DNA of 64,000 nt, taken from positions 736,001-800,000 of the forward strand of contig NC_135559.1 in the NCBI RefSeq assembly GCF_964340395.1. The letters are read 5' to 3'. Both the position numbers and the translations under genes were made by a program. Each line of letters opens with the position of its first letter. Position 1 is the stretch's first letter. The notes under the pieces are model-generated. The model searched no databases. It saw only the letters and a list, made by a program, of their open reading frames with translations, and was not told the origin of the DNA. Shown one piece after another: positions 33,029-48,752 of the stretch. This DNA is from Glandiceps talaboti. Its lineage: Eukaryota > Hemichordata > Enteropneusta > Spengelidae.

Positions 33029-35099
33029 GTATGTCTATAAATCAAGAAAGATCTTACTGATTTTACCAGAATTGAGAAGTTTAAGACAAGTATAAAATAT
33101 ATACATACCATATGCTGACTTTCATGTCGCCGGTCAAAAATATATGAATGTTAACTTAAGCTTTACCAAAATTATTACCATCAGTGTTAATAGAAATGAC
33201 TTTGTTTGGTAGACAAATACTGGTAATTAATACCAGGAATTATGATATATGTATTCACACTGCTGATGATCGCAATAGCGTGAAATGCTATGTAATATAT
33301 ATAACAGTATCAAGCAAGATACACAGGAGCCTATACACAGTGTTTCACTCTGTTGTGACCATCAGTCATCAAAGTTCCTCATTTTAAGACTTATTGAATA
33401 AATTTTTTGCCTTTATATTTTAATGTCTTTAATTTCAAAATTGTATATGTTTCTATCATTTCTATGCACTAATAAAAGTAACATAATTGAATACAAGGAC
33501 TTTGTGTTACTTATTATTCACCCTTTAACAGACTGACAACCAATTTTTAGGTTGTTTTTACATAGACTTAAGTGAAGGGTGTACAACAGATTGTGGATGA
33601 GTGTGTTGGGTGATAGTATTGCATAACTTCATGGTAAACTTGTATGTATAGTATGGCATAACAGTGGTTGAGTGATAGCAGGTATGGCATAACAGTGGTT
33701 GAGTGGTAACTAGCATGGCATAGCTTGTATCACAATGCCATTGTAAGTGGCAGGGGCAGGTTAATGCATGTAGATTGTTGAATTGATTTTAACAGTAAAA
33801 TAAAGATATCAAATTTAATATAGGTACTATTTTGCCCATAATAAACATGTTAATATGTTAGAGCTATGTATGTATTAACATTTTAAAAATGATAAATTAT
33901 TAATTTTGGGGTTTGAGATGGTATCTGTGATAGAATGATTGTGGTCATTTTCAAATTCTTGTAGGTTAAGAGAGGTTGTTTTTCCTTATACAAACACTTG
34001 TCACTTCTAATATTCTTCTTACTAGTACAAGAAATTCTTAAGTGGTCTTAGGCTTTTGATTGTTCTACACCTGACCTCAGACAACCAAATAAGTGGTCTG
34101 AGATCTTACCCAGTGAATCCCCATGTTGTACACACTTGGTTCAAAGTAACCAGAAGAGCAACAACTTTACACTGTCTATATGTAAAATAATATTTAAAGG
34201 CCCATTTATTAAACATTAGGCGTGAAAAACAGTTTTCTGGCAGAGCTTTAGAAAAAGTTAGTCCAGAACAGAAGAAGAATCCTATGTAATCATCATGGCT
34301 CCACTGATAAGATAAGACTAGTGTGAGAGCTTGGGATTGAAACCCGTGTCTTTAAGCATAGACCGTACACGGGTTTATGCTTTAAGAAACAAAGATATGG
34401 TGAGGTCATGTACAGCGATACTCTAATGATACTTTTAGGTAACTTGGTATTTTCACATAAACGATTTTCTGCTTACCTTGTGTGGGACGGCTATACTGGA
34501 AGGTCATTACTAGTTGACACAAAGAAAAACAATCATTGAAGTCTCAACCAAACAGCGACTATATTACATTATAATTCATAAACAAGGTTTACATAATCAT
34601 TTGCATGTTTCCTTTGACCGTAGTAGTGGTCTGACACATTTCACGCTTTTATAGCTTAGTACAATTCTCTGATGGTTTATTATTGAGAAAATGATACAAT
34701 TATAAACAATGAAGTCAGGCTGATTTCGTCTTTATAATCATATACCCACATCTTATAACGTGTATACCAAATGTGACTACATTCTTTTTTGATCACCATA
34801 TTTTCATTTGTAAAGTGCTGAGTTGCAAATTAAAAAATGTCTTGTAATTGTTTGTTATATTGACTGATGAGTCACCATATATATAATATGGATATTGGTT
34901 TCGCCCTCAGAATCTATGGATAGATTAATCGTCATTCTCGGGAAAGTACCCCTTATAATCGAATCATGACATCACTGTGCTATGTTGAAATACTAGATTG
35001 GCTAACTGCCAGCAGCTTGTCACCAGTTATCAATCTCTTCTCTCTCCGCCTCTTGTAATTTACATAATTCAGGACATTGTATTTGAATATTCATAATTA
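33029..35099. other. mostly featureless stretch
   Basis: A short duplicated phrase (GGCATAACAGTGGTTGAGTG) occurs twice at about 33655-33705. The diverged dispersed repeat lies at 34222. No gene was seen. Confidence 0.4.
34222..34400. repeat. dispersed repeat, diverged copy 2
   Basis: Related to 2912..3060. It contains GGGATTGAAACCCG, whose complement resembles the box B of tRNA-derived SINEs (GGTTCRANYCC). It also has a local hairpin, ACCCGTGTCTTTAAGCAT against ATGCTTTAA. A SINE origin is only a suggestion. Confidence 0.35.
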
Positions 35100-36302
35100 C
35101 TAAATTTCAGACATTGTAAAAACATGTACGCCGCATTCGTCCATGTCGTCCGTCAAACCGAGGTACGTACGGAGATTGAGAACTTCAGCGTCAAGATACT
35201 TGAGGCCATGATTGAGGAAAATGTCTCGACTGTTCATGGAAACTATATTAAGGAAAAAACATATTTTTTACGATTCATATTTTGCCTATGAATAATTAGA
35301 TAGCTTTTCAGAGTGTATTTTCTATATTACTATGACCATGTTGTCATGGTAACCGCCTTAAAATCCTTTCTTGCCCAGCAGTTCACAGACTACATAAAAC
35401 TTTTGCGCCATGATGTCAGTGGATTTTCAAGTAAAGAGCTGACGATAAAAATGAGTTCTTGCGCCCCCTCCCAATCCCCGGGGCGAATGCTATGTGTCCC
35501 TTTCGTTGACAATTTACTGAATGGCACGTGAACAATGACTCACCACGTCTAGTAGCGTCAAGAACGGCGACACACACACCATACGGCGTAGATACACCAA
35601 CAGGGACAGAATCTGTTGATCAAATGTACGTACTCGTATTTAGGGGAATGCATAAACACCGAAAGGGCTTCTGAATGAGTTAAATATAGATACGAAAGGA
35701 TTTAGCACATTACAGAAGTCTGGAATGTCACTTTTATTTGACACTTTCACTCAACTTGAGACTCAGAATTGTCGGCAAATTGAAAAAAAAGAAAAAATGG
35801 AAATCTGGCATGTTGGCCATATAAACTCAGATACGGGATATGCAATAAGATGTTCGCTTACAATATATTGAAGATCCACCAACTAGATTTGACGCAACAT
35901 GCTGCATCTCTTGGTTCGTAACAGCAGATTCTATCACCACAATGGTGAAAACATTGACGTTCACAGTCTTCAGGCTCACAGCATACTTCGGACGACGATA
36001 TCGTGGTATATCGGCGTTAGATTGAAAACAGCTTTCGTTCTCATATTTATACATGTTTTCTTCATTTTAAATATTATAATTACTATAGAATTGTTGTTGT
36101 TGTTGTTGTTGATGTTGTTATTGTTATTGTTATCGTTGTTGTTGTTTACCTACCTTATTTAGCGATGGGATGTCTAAATATTTTAGGACATATTCACAAG
36201 TTGTGTTCCAAGAGGGGTGTTCGTCTGAGGGGTTCAAATACGTTGTCCTTTTCATACATTCTAACATGTCTCCACGTACCGCAGAATTTGCCCAAAACCC
36301 TC
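35100..36302 (-). CDS. multi-exon gene of unknown function, 3' part; VWA-like segment
   Basis: Four exons: 36154..36302, 35862..35985, 35544..35612 and 35100..35242. They join in phases 0, 1 and 1 with AG/GT borders (GTAGGT, GTAAGC, GTGAGT) and end at a TAG. That makes 161 codons without a stop. The last exon encodes NSRDIFLNHGLKYLDAEVLN and ends CGVHVFTMSEI. The second contains SLKTVNVNVFTIVVIESAVT followed by EMQHVASNL, which lines up well with the end of a von Willebrand A domain (LK..GVNVFTIGVG...ELQ.IAS). The usual VWA DGRS/MIDAS start was not found upstream, so the family call is weak. The frame of the first exon stays open upstream to about 36345, with an ATG in frame; the true start is undecided. 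It lies head to head with the plus-strand gene at 36903. Confidence 0.55.
36091..36146. repeat. GTT-type trinucleotide repeat
   Basis: Interrupted GTT/ATT units lying in an intron right beside the donor of the exon at 36154. Confidence 0.9.
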
Positions 36303-36345
36303 CTAAACGAAGCCAGCACGAAACGAAATCAAATTCAGCAAAAAC

Positions 36346-36902
36346 AATGAGCATATCACGCTTCAAAAATCGTGGAGACTTTATTTCCCCTCCGACGAGG
36401 AGATGTTGTACCTATAGTTGTTTGGTATGTCTTATACAGTGGCTATGATCAATATAATACTACAGCTCATGCAACCAATTGTAGGGCGCCACATCGTAAA
36501 GCAATGCGCAATTGGGCGCGGTTTAGAATTTTAATATATTAGACCGGGATATTGACCTCAGGAAATTCCAAAAAGAGGGGATTTTTGTGACTATATATTT
36601 ATCTGTTATTTTTATCGATTACGGAGCGGGAACGGCCCCGTAGTCAGTTTCAGTGTATTTTCACATCGGGGTTTTTCCACAATTGCGCAAGACTCGGACT
36701 ACTGAGTATAGAAGAACACACACTGAGTCATTAGTCGACAAGCTTTCGGCAGCAACACACGTCTGTATCGTGTCTGTTGAACTATCACTGACTCCGTAAT
36801 AACTGTGTGGTTAGATTTTACTCCACACTTACCGTATATTCTCACAAACACTCACCGATGCCTGTACAACTCAACTGGTCGTGTGCTTTGAAGTTTTTTG
36901 GT
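36346..36902. promoter_or_regulatory. candidate bidirectional promoter
   Basis: It separates two divergent genes by about 550 bases. It is richer in CpG than its surroundings (GGGCGCGG, GGAGCGGGAACGG) and carries ACCAATT and TTGCGCAA-like elements. No TATA box was placed with confidence. Confidence 0.35.
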
Positions 36903-37590
36903 ATGGCAGAAAAACAAAACCTTGACGAAATGGACTCCGAAACCAAACTGAAAGACGCTGCTGGTGAAATTGGAACAGGTCTACGAGAAGCCGTTCCCTT
37001 CGACGACGGCGACACAATAGTCAACCCTGCCGTACATGAAAAGCTCAGACAAGGTAAAAAGACTAGCTAATGATTGAATCACATCGCTATAGTGATATTC
37101 TATGTGTACATTTTTGATCTACAGTTGTACTAGGGATTTGTTAGTCGCCATTGTAATTGTTGCTCAAGGTAGACATGTCCATGATTACTGGCCTGTACAG
37201 TATATACTGTGTAGTGCGGTTGTGGCAACCATACATGTATATCCAAAGTCCATTGCGACTCTTGACTACAAAATCCGCTTTCGTTTTCCCCAATCGTATG
37301 CAGTATGTCATTGCAAATGATCAAACACCGTAGATTTGAATTCACCACGTTCGTCATCCCCATCAGTGACTGGTTGAATGTGCCCAACGTTTTAATTAAA
37401 CACATGATCAACGTGATCAATCGTTTTAATTATCGGACTGCTGTTATATTTTCTAAATTCAAAGATCCCAATTGTATACATCTTTCTGACCATTGTCACT
37501 CTCCTATCATTTCTTCCAGTGCGAGAGAAGAAAGCGAAAGCGGAATCTGAGTCAAAGTCGCAGCTTAAGAGTAAACCCGACAGTAAATGA
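36903..37590 (+). CDS. 73-residue charged protein, two exons
   Basis: Exon 36903..37053 and exon 37520..37590 join in phase 1 (donor CAAG|GTAAAA, acceptor TTTCTTCCAG) and end at TGA. The chosen start gives MAEKQNLDEMDSETKLKDAA. The middle has REAVPFDDGDTIVNPAVHEK and the tail is Lys/Ser-rich (VREKKAKAESESKSQLKSK). An ATG 96 bases upstream is in frame and could be used, but it would add hydrophobic, low-quality sequence. There is no signal peptide or membrane segment; the protein is probably disordered and cytosolic or nuclear. The family was not recognised. A weak AATATAAA-like signal lies near 37860. It shares its upstream region with the minus-strand gene ending at 36302. Confidence 0.7.
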
Positions 37591-40558
<2,968 letters not shown>

Positions 40559-40778
40559 CGACGTGTCAGGTCAACCCCCCTGCCCCCTACGACGTGTCAG
40601 GTAAACACTTTTGCCCCCTACGACGTGTCAGGTAAACCCTTCTGGCCCTCTACGACGTGTCAGGTCAACCCCCTGGGCCCCTACGACGTGTCAGGTCAAC
40701 CCCCTGGTCCCCGACGATGTGTCAGGTCAACCCCCCTAGCCCCCTACGACGTGTCAGGTAAAGCCCTTTGGCCCCTAG
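40559..40778. repeat. about 31-bp minisatellite, seven copies
   Basis: The core CTACGACGTGTCAGGTMAAC is followed by a variable C-rich linker (CCCCTGGCCCC-like). Linker length varies by one or two bases. Confidence 0.92.
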
Positions 40779-41259
40779 GTATTCCATAAAATGTTGGCAG
40801 ATGTATGAATTGCGTGATTAATAAACTAACTGAAAACTATAGGAGATGTTAATCGTATGATTGAAGGCACATTGTCTGTCACATACTCAGAGTCTATATT
40901 CTAGTCCAAAAATTACCTCCCTTTCATAAAAAAACGAAATAAAATTGTTTGGATAAGTCTGAGAAAAGTCAATCGATCATTCGAAAATTATGAATGCCAA
41001 ATTTATATATATAAATATTATATATGAAAATAAATGAGAGGATAAAAGAAAAAAATTGTCGACTGACTCAACAAAAATCGTGCCAATATGGACGTATTTT
41101 ATCGTCTTAGACAAAATCTGGATGTCATTTACTAATTTCCAAATATGGAAGTTGTCAAAATATGAACACTCTATTACAAGGGCCTGTTCTAATTATGAGA
41201 TGGTAAAAATTATCACACGTAAATGTACTTACTAATTTCGATGGCCACATCGATCAATT

Positions 41260-41332
41260 TACCGTCGCCCGAACATCAAGCCAAGCAAAACTGCCCCACC
41301 CTTTAACGGGAGCCAGACAGGCGCAGAACTGA
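41260..41332 (-). other. candidate second exon beside micro-gene A
   Basis: A good acceptor (TTCTTTCAG at 41333) and a possible donor lie around FCACLAPVKGWGSFAWLDVR. Its best open frame (phase 0) does not match the phase-2 end of exon A. Joined in phase 2 it would give only eight more residues and a stop. Its status is undecided. Confidence 0.25.
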
Positions 41333-41515
41333 AAGAAAAATGATATATTGTCATTATGGAAACAGTCGAACTGATCATATTTATGCTATTTAACTGCCTA
41401 ATTTCGATAAATGTTGTAATAAGTAAAACGGGAGTAGATTGTGGCGATAACGTCGACCACTGAAGAACTTTAAATTGAAAGGATGTATAAAAAAGTACCA
41501 AAAGTATATTTCTTA

Positions 41516-41638
41516 CATGAAAGCGGCAATTGTTTTTCCTGTCTTTTCTAAGCCATTGTCGCTCGTCTCATACAGACGGCCTCCACCACCCCAGTCATAC
41601 AGACTAAACCATCTATCGTCAGTTTCACCATACGCCAT
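41516..41638 (-). CDS. LYEP micro-gene A, first exon
   Basis: ATG at 41638 opens a 41-codon frame reading MAYGETDDRWFSLYDWGGGG, then RLYETSDNGLEK and KTGKTIAAFM. A donor AT|GTAAGA lies at its end (last exon base 41517, phase 2); without splicing the frame stops at the next codon. It aligns without gaps to gene B at 50510 (DRWF, WGGG, RLYE, GL, GK/RT). LYET occupies residues 22-25, the same place as LYEP in genes B, C and D. There is no signal peptide. The function is unknown. The alternative, a chance frame, is made unlikely by the paralogues on the same strand. Confidence 0.5.
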
Positions 41639-42524
41639 TGTAAAGCTAGTATTGCAATGTTCGTATCGAGATAGTTTCACCAAGTATTGGCGCACTAATG
41701 ACTTAAACCCGTCAATGTTATACGTTTTACCCTTCAAATATTCAGTTTATCAACGGTACTGTGAATTCAATGTATTTCGCAATGCTATTAAAGCTAGATT
41801 CTCCTTACTGCTCCCCTATTGCACTCATCTGATTGGCCACCGACAAAGTTATTTACATAATGTAAATGTAGCCATTGGAAATTACCTTCAGGAGAAATTT
41901 CGAGAAAAAATATGTGGACATTTCTTTGATGTAACTGATGGTTTGATTTTAGTGAATTCAAATTCCACAAACATGATGAGGCTGGAAATCCCCCTATCCC
42001 CAAAACGCCTAGTCATGTCTAAATTGTAAGCTGATATATTCGATTTCATTGCGAAAGTTGAACTCGCTTCACATGGTGAATCATAGACAGTATTGTATCC
42101 CTGTCGTCGATGATTCGATCGAGGTCAGACCTTACTTTGTCAGGTGTTTTGTTTTTTGTAATGCGCTGACGTCAATTTCTATTCATGTCCTTCTAGTATT
42201 GTTGTTGCCACTACGTATCAGCGATTCTCACAGCCAACTAATCCAGTATGAAATATTTATCTAGTTTCACAAAATAAAATAGACTGTAGACACAGTGAAT
42301 GATAGAATGATATTCATCCTGAGGTTTTATCAACCCTATCATCAAGCCCCACTCTATTGATTTCTCCATGTTTGAAAATACCGCCTCGAACTGCACCTGG
42401 GCAACATATTCTTAGCATTGCCCTCCAGACCATACTAAACACCATGTGTACTCAGAATTAAGATGAGAATTGGGTATCTATTTTGGATTTTTAAACAAAC
42501 TGTTTACACTTGTTGAATCTTTTT

Positions 42525-43090
42525 CTGACTAAAATTTACCCATTTTTATGTTAAACGTGAGTGAGGACTTTCTGACTAAAATTTACCAACTTCTATGTTA
42601 CATGTGAGTGAGGACTTTCTGACTAAAATTTACCAATTATTATGTTACACATGAGTGAGGACTTTCTGACTGAGGACTTTCTGACTAAAAGTTACCAACT
42701 TCTATGTTACATGTGAGTGAGGACTTTCTGACTAAAATTTACCAATTTCTATGTTACACATGAGTGAGGACTTTCCGACTAAAATTTACCAACTTCTATA
42801 TCAAACATGAGTGAGGACTTTCCGAATAAAATTTACCAACTTCTATGTTACACATGAGTGAGGACTTTCTGACTAAAATTTACCAACTTCTATATTAAAC
42901 GTGAGTGAGGACTTTCTGACTAAAGTTTACCCATTTTTATGTTACATGTGAGTGAGGACTTTCTGATTAAAATGTACCCATTTTTATGTTTCACGTGAGT
43001 GAGGACTTTCTGACTACAATTTACCAACTTCTATGATAAACGTGATTGAAGAATTTCTGACTAAAATTTACTAACTTCTATTTTACACTA
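42525..43090. repeat. about 47-bp minisatellite, about 12 diverged copies
   Basis: The unit GTGAGTGAGGACTTTCTGAC, then TAAAATTTACCAACTTCTAT, then GTTACAC repeats with point differences. The last copies decay toward 43200. One unit has a short internal duplication near 42660. Confidence 0.9.
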
Positions 43091-43719
43091 ATTGACTTTC
43101 CTAATTAAATGGTCAAATTTGTATCAGAATCGTGAGGACCTTCTGTCTTAATATGACCAAAATTTATCAGAAATGTGAGTTAGGGCTTTCTAACCTGAAA
43201 TTGACTTTTAATCTAACTACAAAAGGTATAATGCCCATGTATAATGGTGGATTATTGATGTGTAATATGAGCACTTTTAGGTTGATATTAAAATAGAATC
43301 CTACTGACACGGGAATTAGACTTTGATCACCAAATACACCAATTTGTAAAACACATATTTGACCACAATGTGAAAACATTTTAAGCAGATTTTCTTATGT
43401 TCATTGTTAACACATTTTATTGCCCTTGGATTTCGTTGCTACTGTTTCTACTAGCCATCTTCTGATGCATTTCGACGTATAAAGACTAATCCTATTTTAC
43501 AACTGTTGGATCATTAGTTTATTAACCCTGGTTTAACTAATTCCATTTGTAATGCATAAAGAATGAATGGAATGCAAACTAAAATATTGCGTCACAGCTA
43601 AAACGAAAGACACAAAATGTTACTTATACTATTTTTGACCGTATCCTTTCATTCAACTCTCTAAGTTGGTTTTCGAAGTATTAGCTAATCGATTAAAATA
43701 GCAGTTTCCCTTTGTGTGA

Positions 43720-43880
43720 TCTGATGTCGTAAAAATAGTCGATGGAAAAACCCTGACTGTTTACGTGCATGGTTTTGCAAATTAATTGCATCACCTTGGT
43801 AACATGCATACCACGGCATCTGTGAGTGACGATTTGCTCATGACAAGTGTTGGAACGGTTTTTCTGCACAATGCTAATAA
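43720..43880. repeat. decayed outlying copy of the 1.93-kb repeat
   Basis: AAAAATAGTCGATGGAAAAACC and the bases after it resemble 45852..45960 in order and spacing, with many differences. It is best read as an old member of the tandem block to its right. Confidence 0.4.
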
Positions 43881-44665
43881 ATTAACAATGGTGACATTTG
43901 AACTGTTCTCCATGGCAAATACTTCAGTAGGAAGCTTAATACATCCTTGAGAAGTTGACCGGAATAACGAGTGAGAAGCTGGATAAGAAAAATTTTAAAT
44001 ATATTTTCCGTTATAAATAATCTTGTCAAAATACAATTATTTGTCAACATCTTATTTTCAGTTATGTATAGATATCAAATATAAATATAAAAGCTACCGT
44101 ACAGACAATTCATACATGCAAATGATTACCCGACCTCAGAAGACATTTAGTTTATTAGTATGAGAAACAGATTTTGGCTAAATCATTAAGTATTCAAGTC
44201 ACTCCGATTTGCACAGATGGACATCGTCGAAAACGTAAGATGTTAGGGAGATGGTCACATTTAAAAATAGACTGGAAATTCCATATAATCTGTTGAAGCA
44301 TTGATCGGGTCATACAGTGTCATGGAGTATGACAAAGAGTTTAACACATTTATCAAATGGTGCACGCCTGCTTCTTTTCTTGTCCAAGTCTCCATGTATT
44401 GATTTAGAAGTGCATCGAAATTAAATTATTTAAATAATTTGATCTGTAAAAGTCTAAATGCCAAGGCGTTCTCTTGACTGTTTATATTAATTTCACATGG
44501 TGTCTTTATGTTTATAGTTTATGGTATGTCTATAGCAGCTGTATGTTATTCTCCACATGTTGCAACATCAAAACCTAAATTAGAACCTGTTGTACCGTTT
44601 TCATAAATGCTTATATATCAGTTCACTTATGTTACAGCTGTTATGTCTGAGCAGGATGTATGTAT

Positions 44666-44800
44666 CTGTGTCTATGTCTGTGTCTGTCTCTGTCTCTGTC
44701 TCTGTCTCTGTCTCTGTCTCTGTCTCTATGTCTGTGTCTGTGTCTTTGGCAGTGGCTGTGGCTGTGGCTCTGCGTCTCTAGCTCTGTGTCTGTCTTTGGT
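44666..44800. repeat. TCTGTG/TCTC-type imperfect microsatellite
   Basis: Mixed CTGTGT, CTGTCT and CTATGT units, then GGCTGTGGCTGTGG. Open in all three plus frames, so no coding meaning. Confidence 0.9.
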
Positions 44801-44894
44801 AAAATGAAAATGCAAACCAATTGTCTTTACTCATATGTTCGTATTCCTAACTTGTAAAACAGACAAGGGATAGTGCTGTAGTTTATTGCTATAT

Positions 44895-46816
44895 GGACAT
44901 GTGATAGACATCTTTGTAGAGTTCACCGTAAAAAGAAAGGTCACGATAGACTCTAGTTGCTAGTCATGACTAAATATAGTTTGGACTTTCCATGTAACAA
45001 CTGAGTCATCACCAGCACGAGCACATGCCACAATGGACCAGTTGTTTACAAATGTAAAGAGCTTTTGGGCAGTGATAAATTAACTTGTTTTTGCTGAGAG
45101 GTTTCGTTTTGTTTAACAGAATAATTTTTATACATGTCATACACAAACAATGCCACCAACGCTAGAAGTCCCTACACGCTATCACATTGATAACATATTT
45201 ACTTGAATTTACAAACATATTCTATGTAGTCACACTATTGGAATTATTAGGCAGAATAGACACAATGTATGTAGTGGTCATTAAATTTTGATATATTCAT
45301 GAGGAACTTCTAAGTGAAACGTCTGAGAGAACTTCAAGACCAAGATGCAACTGAGAATTTAGTTGTACACTTAATAGCACATCACCTATTTCAAATTGTG
45401 ACCATATGGTGACCAACCTCGAACTCCAGCTGTCATTAATGTATTGATACAAATCATGTATGAATAGGAATATGTACATGGAATATTTATACTCTAACAT
45501 TTCATAGTTTCATAATTGTGATGATTCATAATTGTCCCATGACATACCATATGTCTATATGACAGAATAAAATAGTACATCGAAATATAAATTTTCATTT
45601 TTTACATTACAAGTATTATTTGCAATTTTAAAATGTCTCTACTCTGAATATTGACAATAATTTATTCCAGACAATAAATACGTAACCATGAATTTTAAAA
45701 CAATCAATAGCTCTACACCAACTTAGTGGGTTAGACATTATTTTGGGGTTATTCTGGTGTCATGTTTGTTGGAAATTGGCCAAGAAATATAAGAGATCGT
45801 TGGCTATCATGAGTACAATGCTAGCTTCTGTTTTCGTGCTGTATGTCTCCTAAAAATAGTCATTGGAAAAACCAGAATCAACCTGTCCAAGTGACATGCT
45901 GATGACGTCAATATCACCATTTCTGTGCGTGATCATATGTAAATGACAAGTGTGCTGATTGAAACTGTGAACCTTGCTTTTCTTACCTACGGTGTCGATG
46001 CCCTCGATAAATACTGATATAATACAGGAGAAATTAAGTTAAATTAAATTGTTGTTTCACCCATGGTAATGGTGTATTTAGTACAAAGAAGGAAACATTT
46101 CATTTAAGACAGTGAAGGTGATTAGGATAAAAACAAATAATCCAATGAATAGAGAAATTACAATTTTATTTCCATTGCTATGATCATAGCATTTACATAT
46201 AAAATAATAGTGCCATAATTTTCTTCCAATATATGTTTTTGTTTCCCAAAAGTGTTACTATCTATTTTACTCTGTTATCAAGTTTCAATCTAAACAAGAC
46301 AGCTGACATATTGATGATTATGTATACAAAATTCATTTGGTGACGATCTCAAACGGTTTGGCCATCATGGTTCATATATCTGGTAAGAGAGCTAGCCGTC
46401 AACTTCGCATAAAAAATGCGTAAAATCTTGAGCTCACCTCTCTCATCGTTGAATTGGAAACGATGGTTTTACTGTATGTGACACCTATAATTTGCCACAT
46501 TTAACTTTTGTATATTTCTCCCTTTGCTATATTCTCTTATGGTGAGAGGCATTACTAGTTTCAAATTTGCAAATTATAACATTTGTTTGAAATTTGCATT
46601 GAATGTTAAGGACACTTGTGTATAATATTCCAATTTGGTATGTCAGTAAACTAGTACATTTATGACATTACTGTACTGACACATCTATAGCAGGACGACT
46701 ATAGCTGTGGTAAAATGCGAGCCAAAGTGAGTTTTCCTTTTTTTGTTATTTGACAACCAGACATGATGGATAGCATTGATGTGTTCAATACTTTACTGTA
46801 AAAACGAAAGGTCACT
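44895..46816. repeat. tandem duplication, unit 1 (about 1.93 kb)
   Basis: Nearly identical to 46817..48752, differing by scattered substitutions and small indels. Two minus-strand patches with splice-like borders are kept in both copies: 45883..45922 (see separate entry) and one ending in TMRG with donor GTGAGC near 46430. A coding role is not established. Confidence 0.95.
45883..45922 (-). other. possible exon fragment with subtilase-like ISMSLG
   Basis: Between acceptor GCACAG and donor CAG|GTTGAT the frame reads NGDIDVISMSLGQ. That matches the conserved strand of subtilisin-family proteases (DVISMSLGG). The same 40 bases recur at 47823..47862. No catalytic Asp, His or Ser exon was found, so this is one motif only. 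Confidence 0.25.
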
Positions 46817-48752
46817 GGACATGTGATAGACATCTCTGTAGCGTTCACTGTAAAAAGAAAGGTCACGATAGACTCTAGTTGCTAGTCATGACTAAATGTA
46901 GTTTGGACTTTCCATGTAACAACTGAGTCATCATCAACACGAGTACAGAATGGTGATTTTGTACATGCCACAATGGACCAGTTGTTTACAAATGAAAAGA
47001 ACTTTTGGGCAGTGATAAATTAACTTGTTTTTGCTGAGAGGTTTCGTTTTGTTTAACAGAATAATTTTTATACATGTCATACACAGACAATGCCACCAAC
47101 GCTAGAAGTCCCTACACGCTGTCACATTGATAACATATTTACTTGAATATAAAAACATATTCTATGTAGTCACACTATTGGAATTATTAGGCAGAATAGA
47201 CACAATGTATGTAGTGATCATTACATTTTGATATATTCACGAGGAACTTCTAAGTGAAACGTCTGAGAGAACGTCAAGACCAAGATGCAACTGAGAATTT
47301 AGTTGTACACTTAATAGCACATCACCTATTTCAAATTGTGACCATATGGTGACCAACCTCGAACTCCAGCTGTCATTAATGTATTGACACAAATCATGTA
47401 CGAATAGGAATATGTACATGGAATATTTATACTCTAACATTTCATAGTTTCATAATTGTGATGATTCATAATTGTCTCATGACATGCCATATGTCTATAT
47501 GACAGAATAAAAGAGTACATCGAAATATAAATTTTCATTTTTTACATTACAAGTATTATTTGCAATTTTAAAATGTCTCTACTCTGGATATTGACAATAA
47601 TTTATTCCAGACAATAAATACGTAACCGTGATTTTTAAAACAATAAATAGCTCTACACCAACTTAGCGGGTTAGACATTATTTTGGGGTTATTCTGGTGT
47701 CATGTTTGTTGGAAATTGGCCAAGAAATCTATGAGATCGTTGGCTATCATGAGTACAATGCTAGCTTCTGTTTTCGTGCTGTATGTCTCCTAAAAATAGT
47801 CATTGGAAAAACCAGAATCAACCTGTCCAAGTGACATGCTGATGACGTCAATATCACCATTTCTGTGCGTGATCATATGTAAATGACAAGTGTGCTGATT
47901 GAAACTGTGAACCTTGCTTTTCTTACCTACGGTGTCGATGCCCTCGATAAATACTGATATAATACAGGAGAAATAAAGTTAAATTAAATTGTTGTTTCAC
48001 CCATAGTAATGGTGCCTTTAGTACAAAGAAGGACACATTTCATTTTTACAGGGAAGGTGATTAGGATACAAACAAATAATCCAATGAATAGAGAAATTAC
48101 AATTTCATTTCCATTGCTATGATCATAGCATTTACATATAAAATAATAGTGCCATAATTTTCTTCCAATATATGTTTTTGTTTCCCAAAAGTGTTACTAT
48201 CTATTTTACTCGGTTATCAAGTTATAATCTACACAAGACAGCTGACATATTGATGATTATATACAAAATTCATTTAGTGACGATCTTAAACGATTTGGTC
48301 ATCATGGTTCATATATCTGGTAATACAGCTAGCCGTCAACTTCGCATAAAAGATGCGTCAAATCTAGCGCTCACCTCTCTCATCGTTGAATTGGAAACGA
48401 TGGTTTTACTGTATGTGACACCTATAATTTGCCACATTTAACTTTGTATATTTCTCCCTTTGCTATATTCTCTTATGGTGAGAGGCATTACTAGTTTCAA
48501 ATTTGCAAATTATAACATTTGTTTGAAATTTGCATTGAATGTTAAGGACACTTGTGTATAATATTCCAATTTGGTATGTCAGTAAACTAGTACATTTATG
48601 ACATGACTGTACTGACACATCTATAGCAGGACGACTATAGCTGTGGTAATATGCGAGCCAAAATGAGTTTTCCTTTTTTTGTTATTTGACAACCAGACAT
48701 GATGGATAGCATTGATGCGTTCAATACTTTACTGTAAAAACGAAAGGTCACT
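46817..48752. repeat. tandem duplication, unit 2 (about 1.93 kb)
   Basis: Direct repeat of unit 1; corresponding bases lie about 1921-1940 apart. A third, much decayed partial copy continues from 48753 to about 48910 (TAGTTTGGACTTTCC, GGACCAGTTGTT). Confidence 0.95.

Noticed and set aside
35124-35291. 55-codon plus-strand frame starting MYAAFVHVV
   Set aside because: It is antisense to the final exon of the 35.1-36.3 kb gene, whose frame and splice phases fit better.
41475-42029. 184-residue plus-strand frame
   Set aside because: It is antisense to LYEP gene A over part of its length and shows no recognised motif. The minus frame has a paralogue and this one does not.
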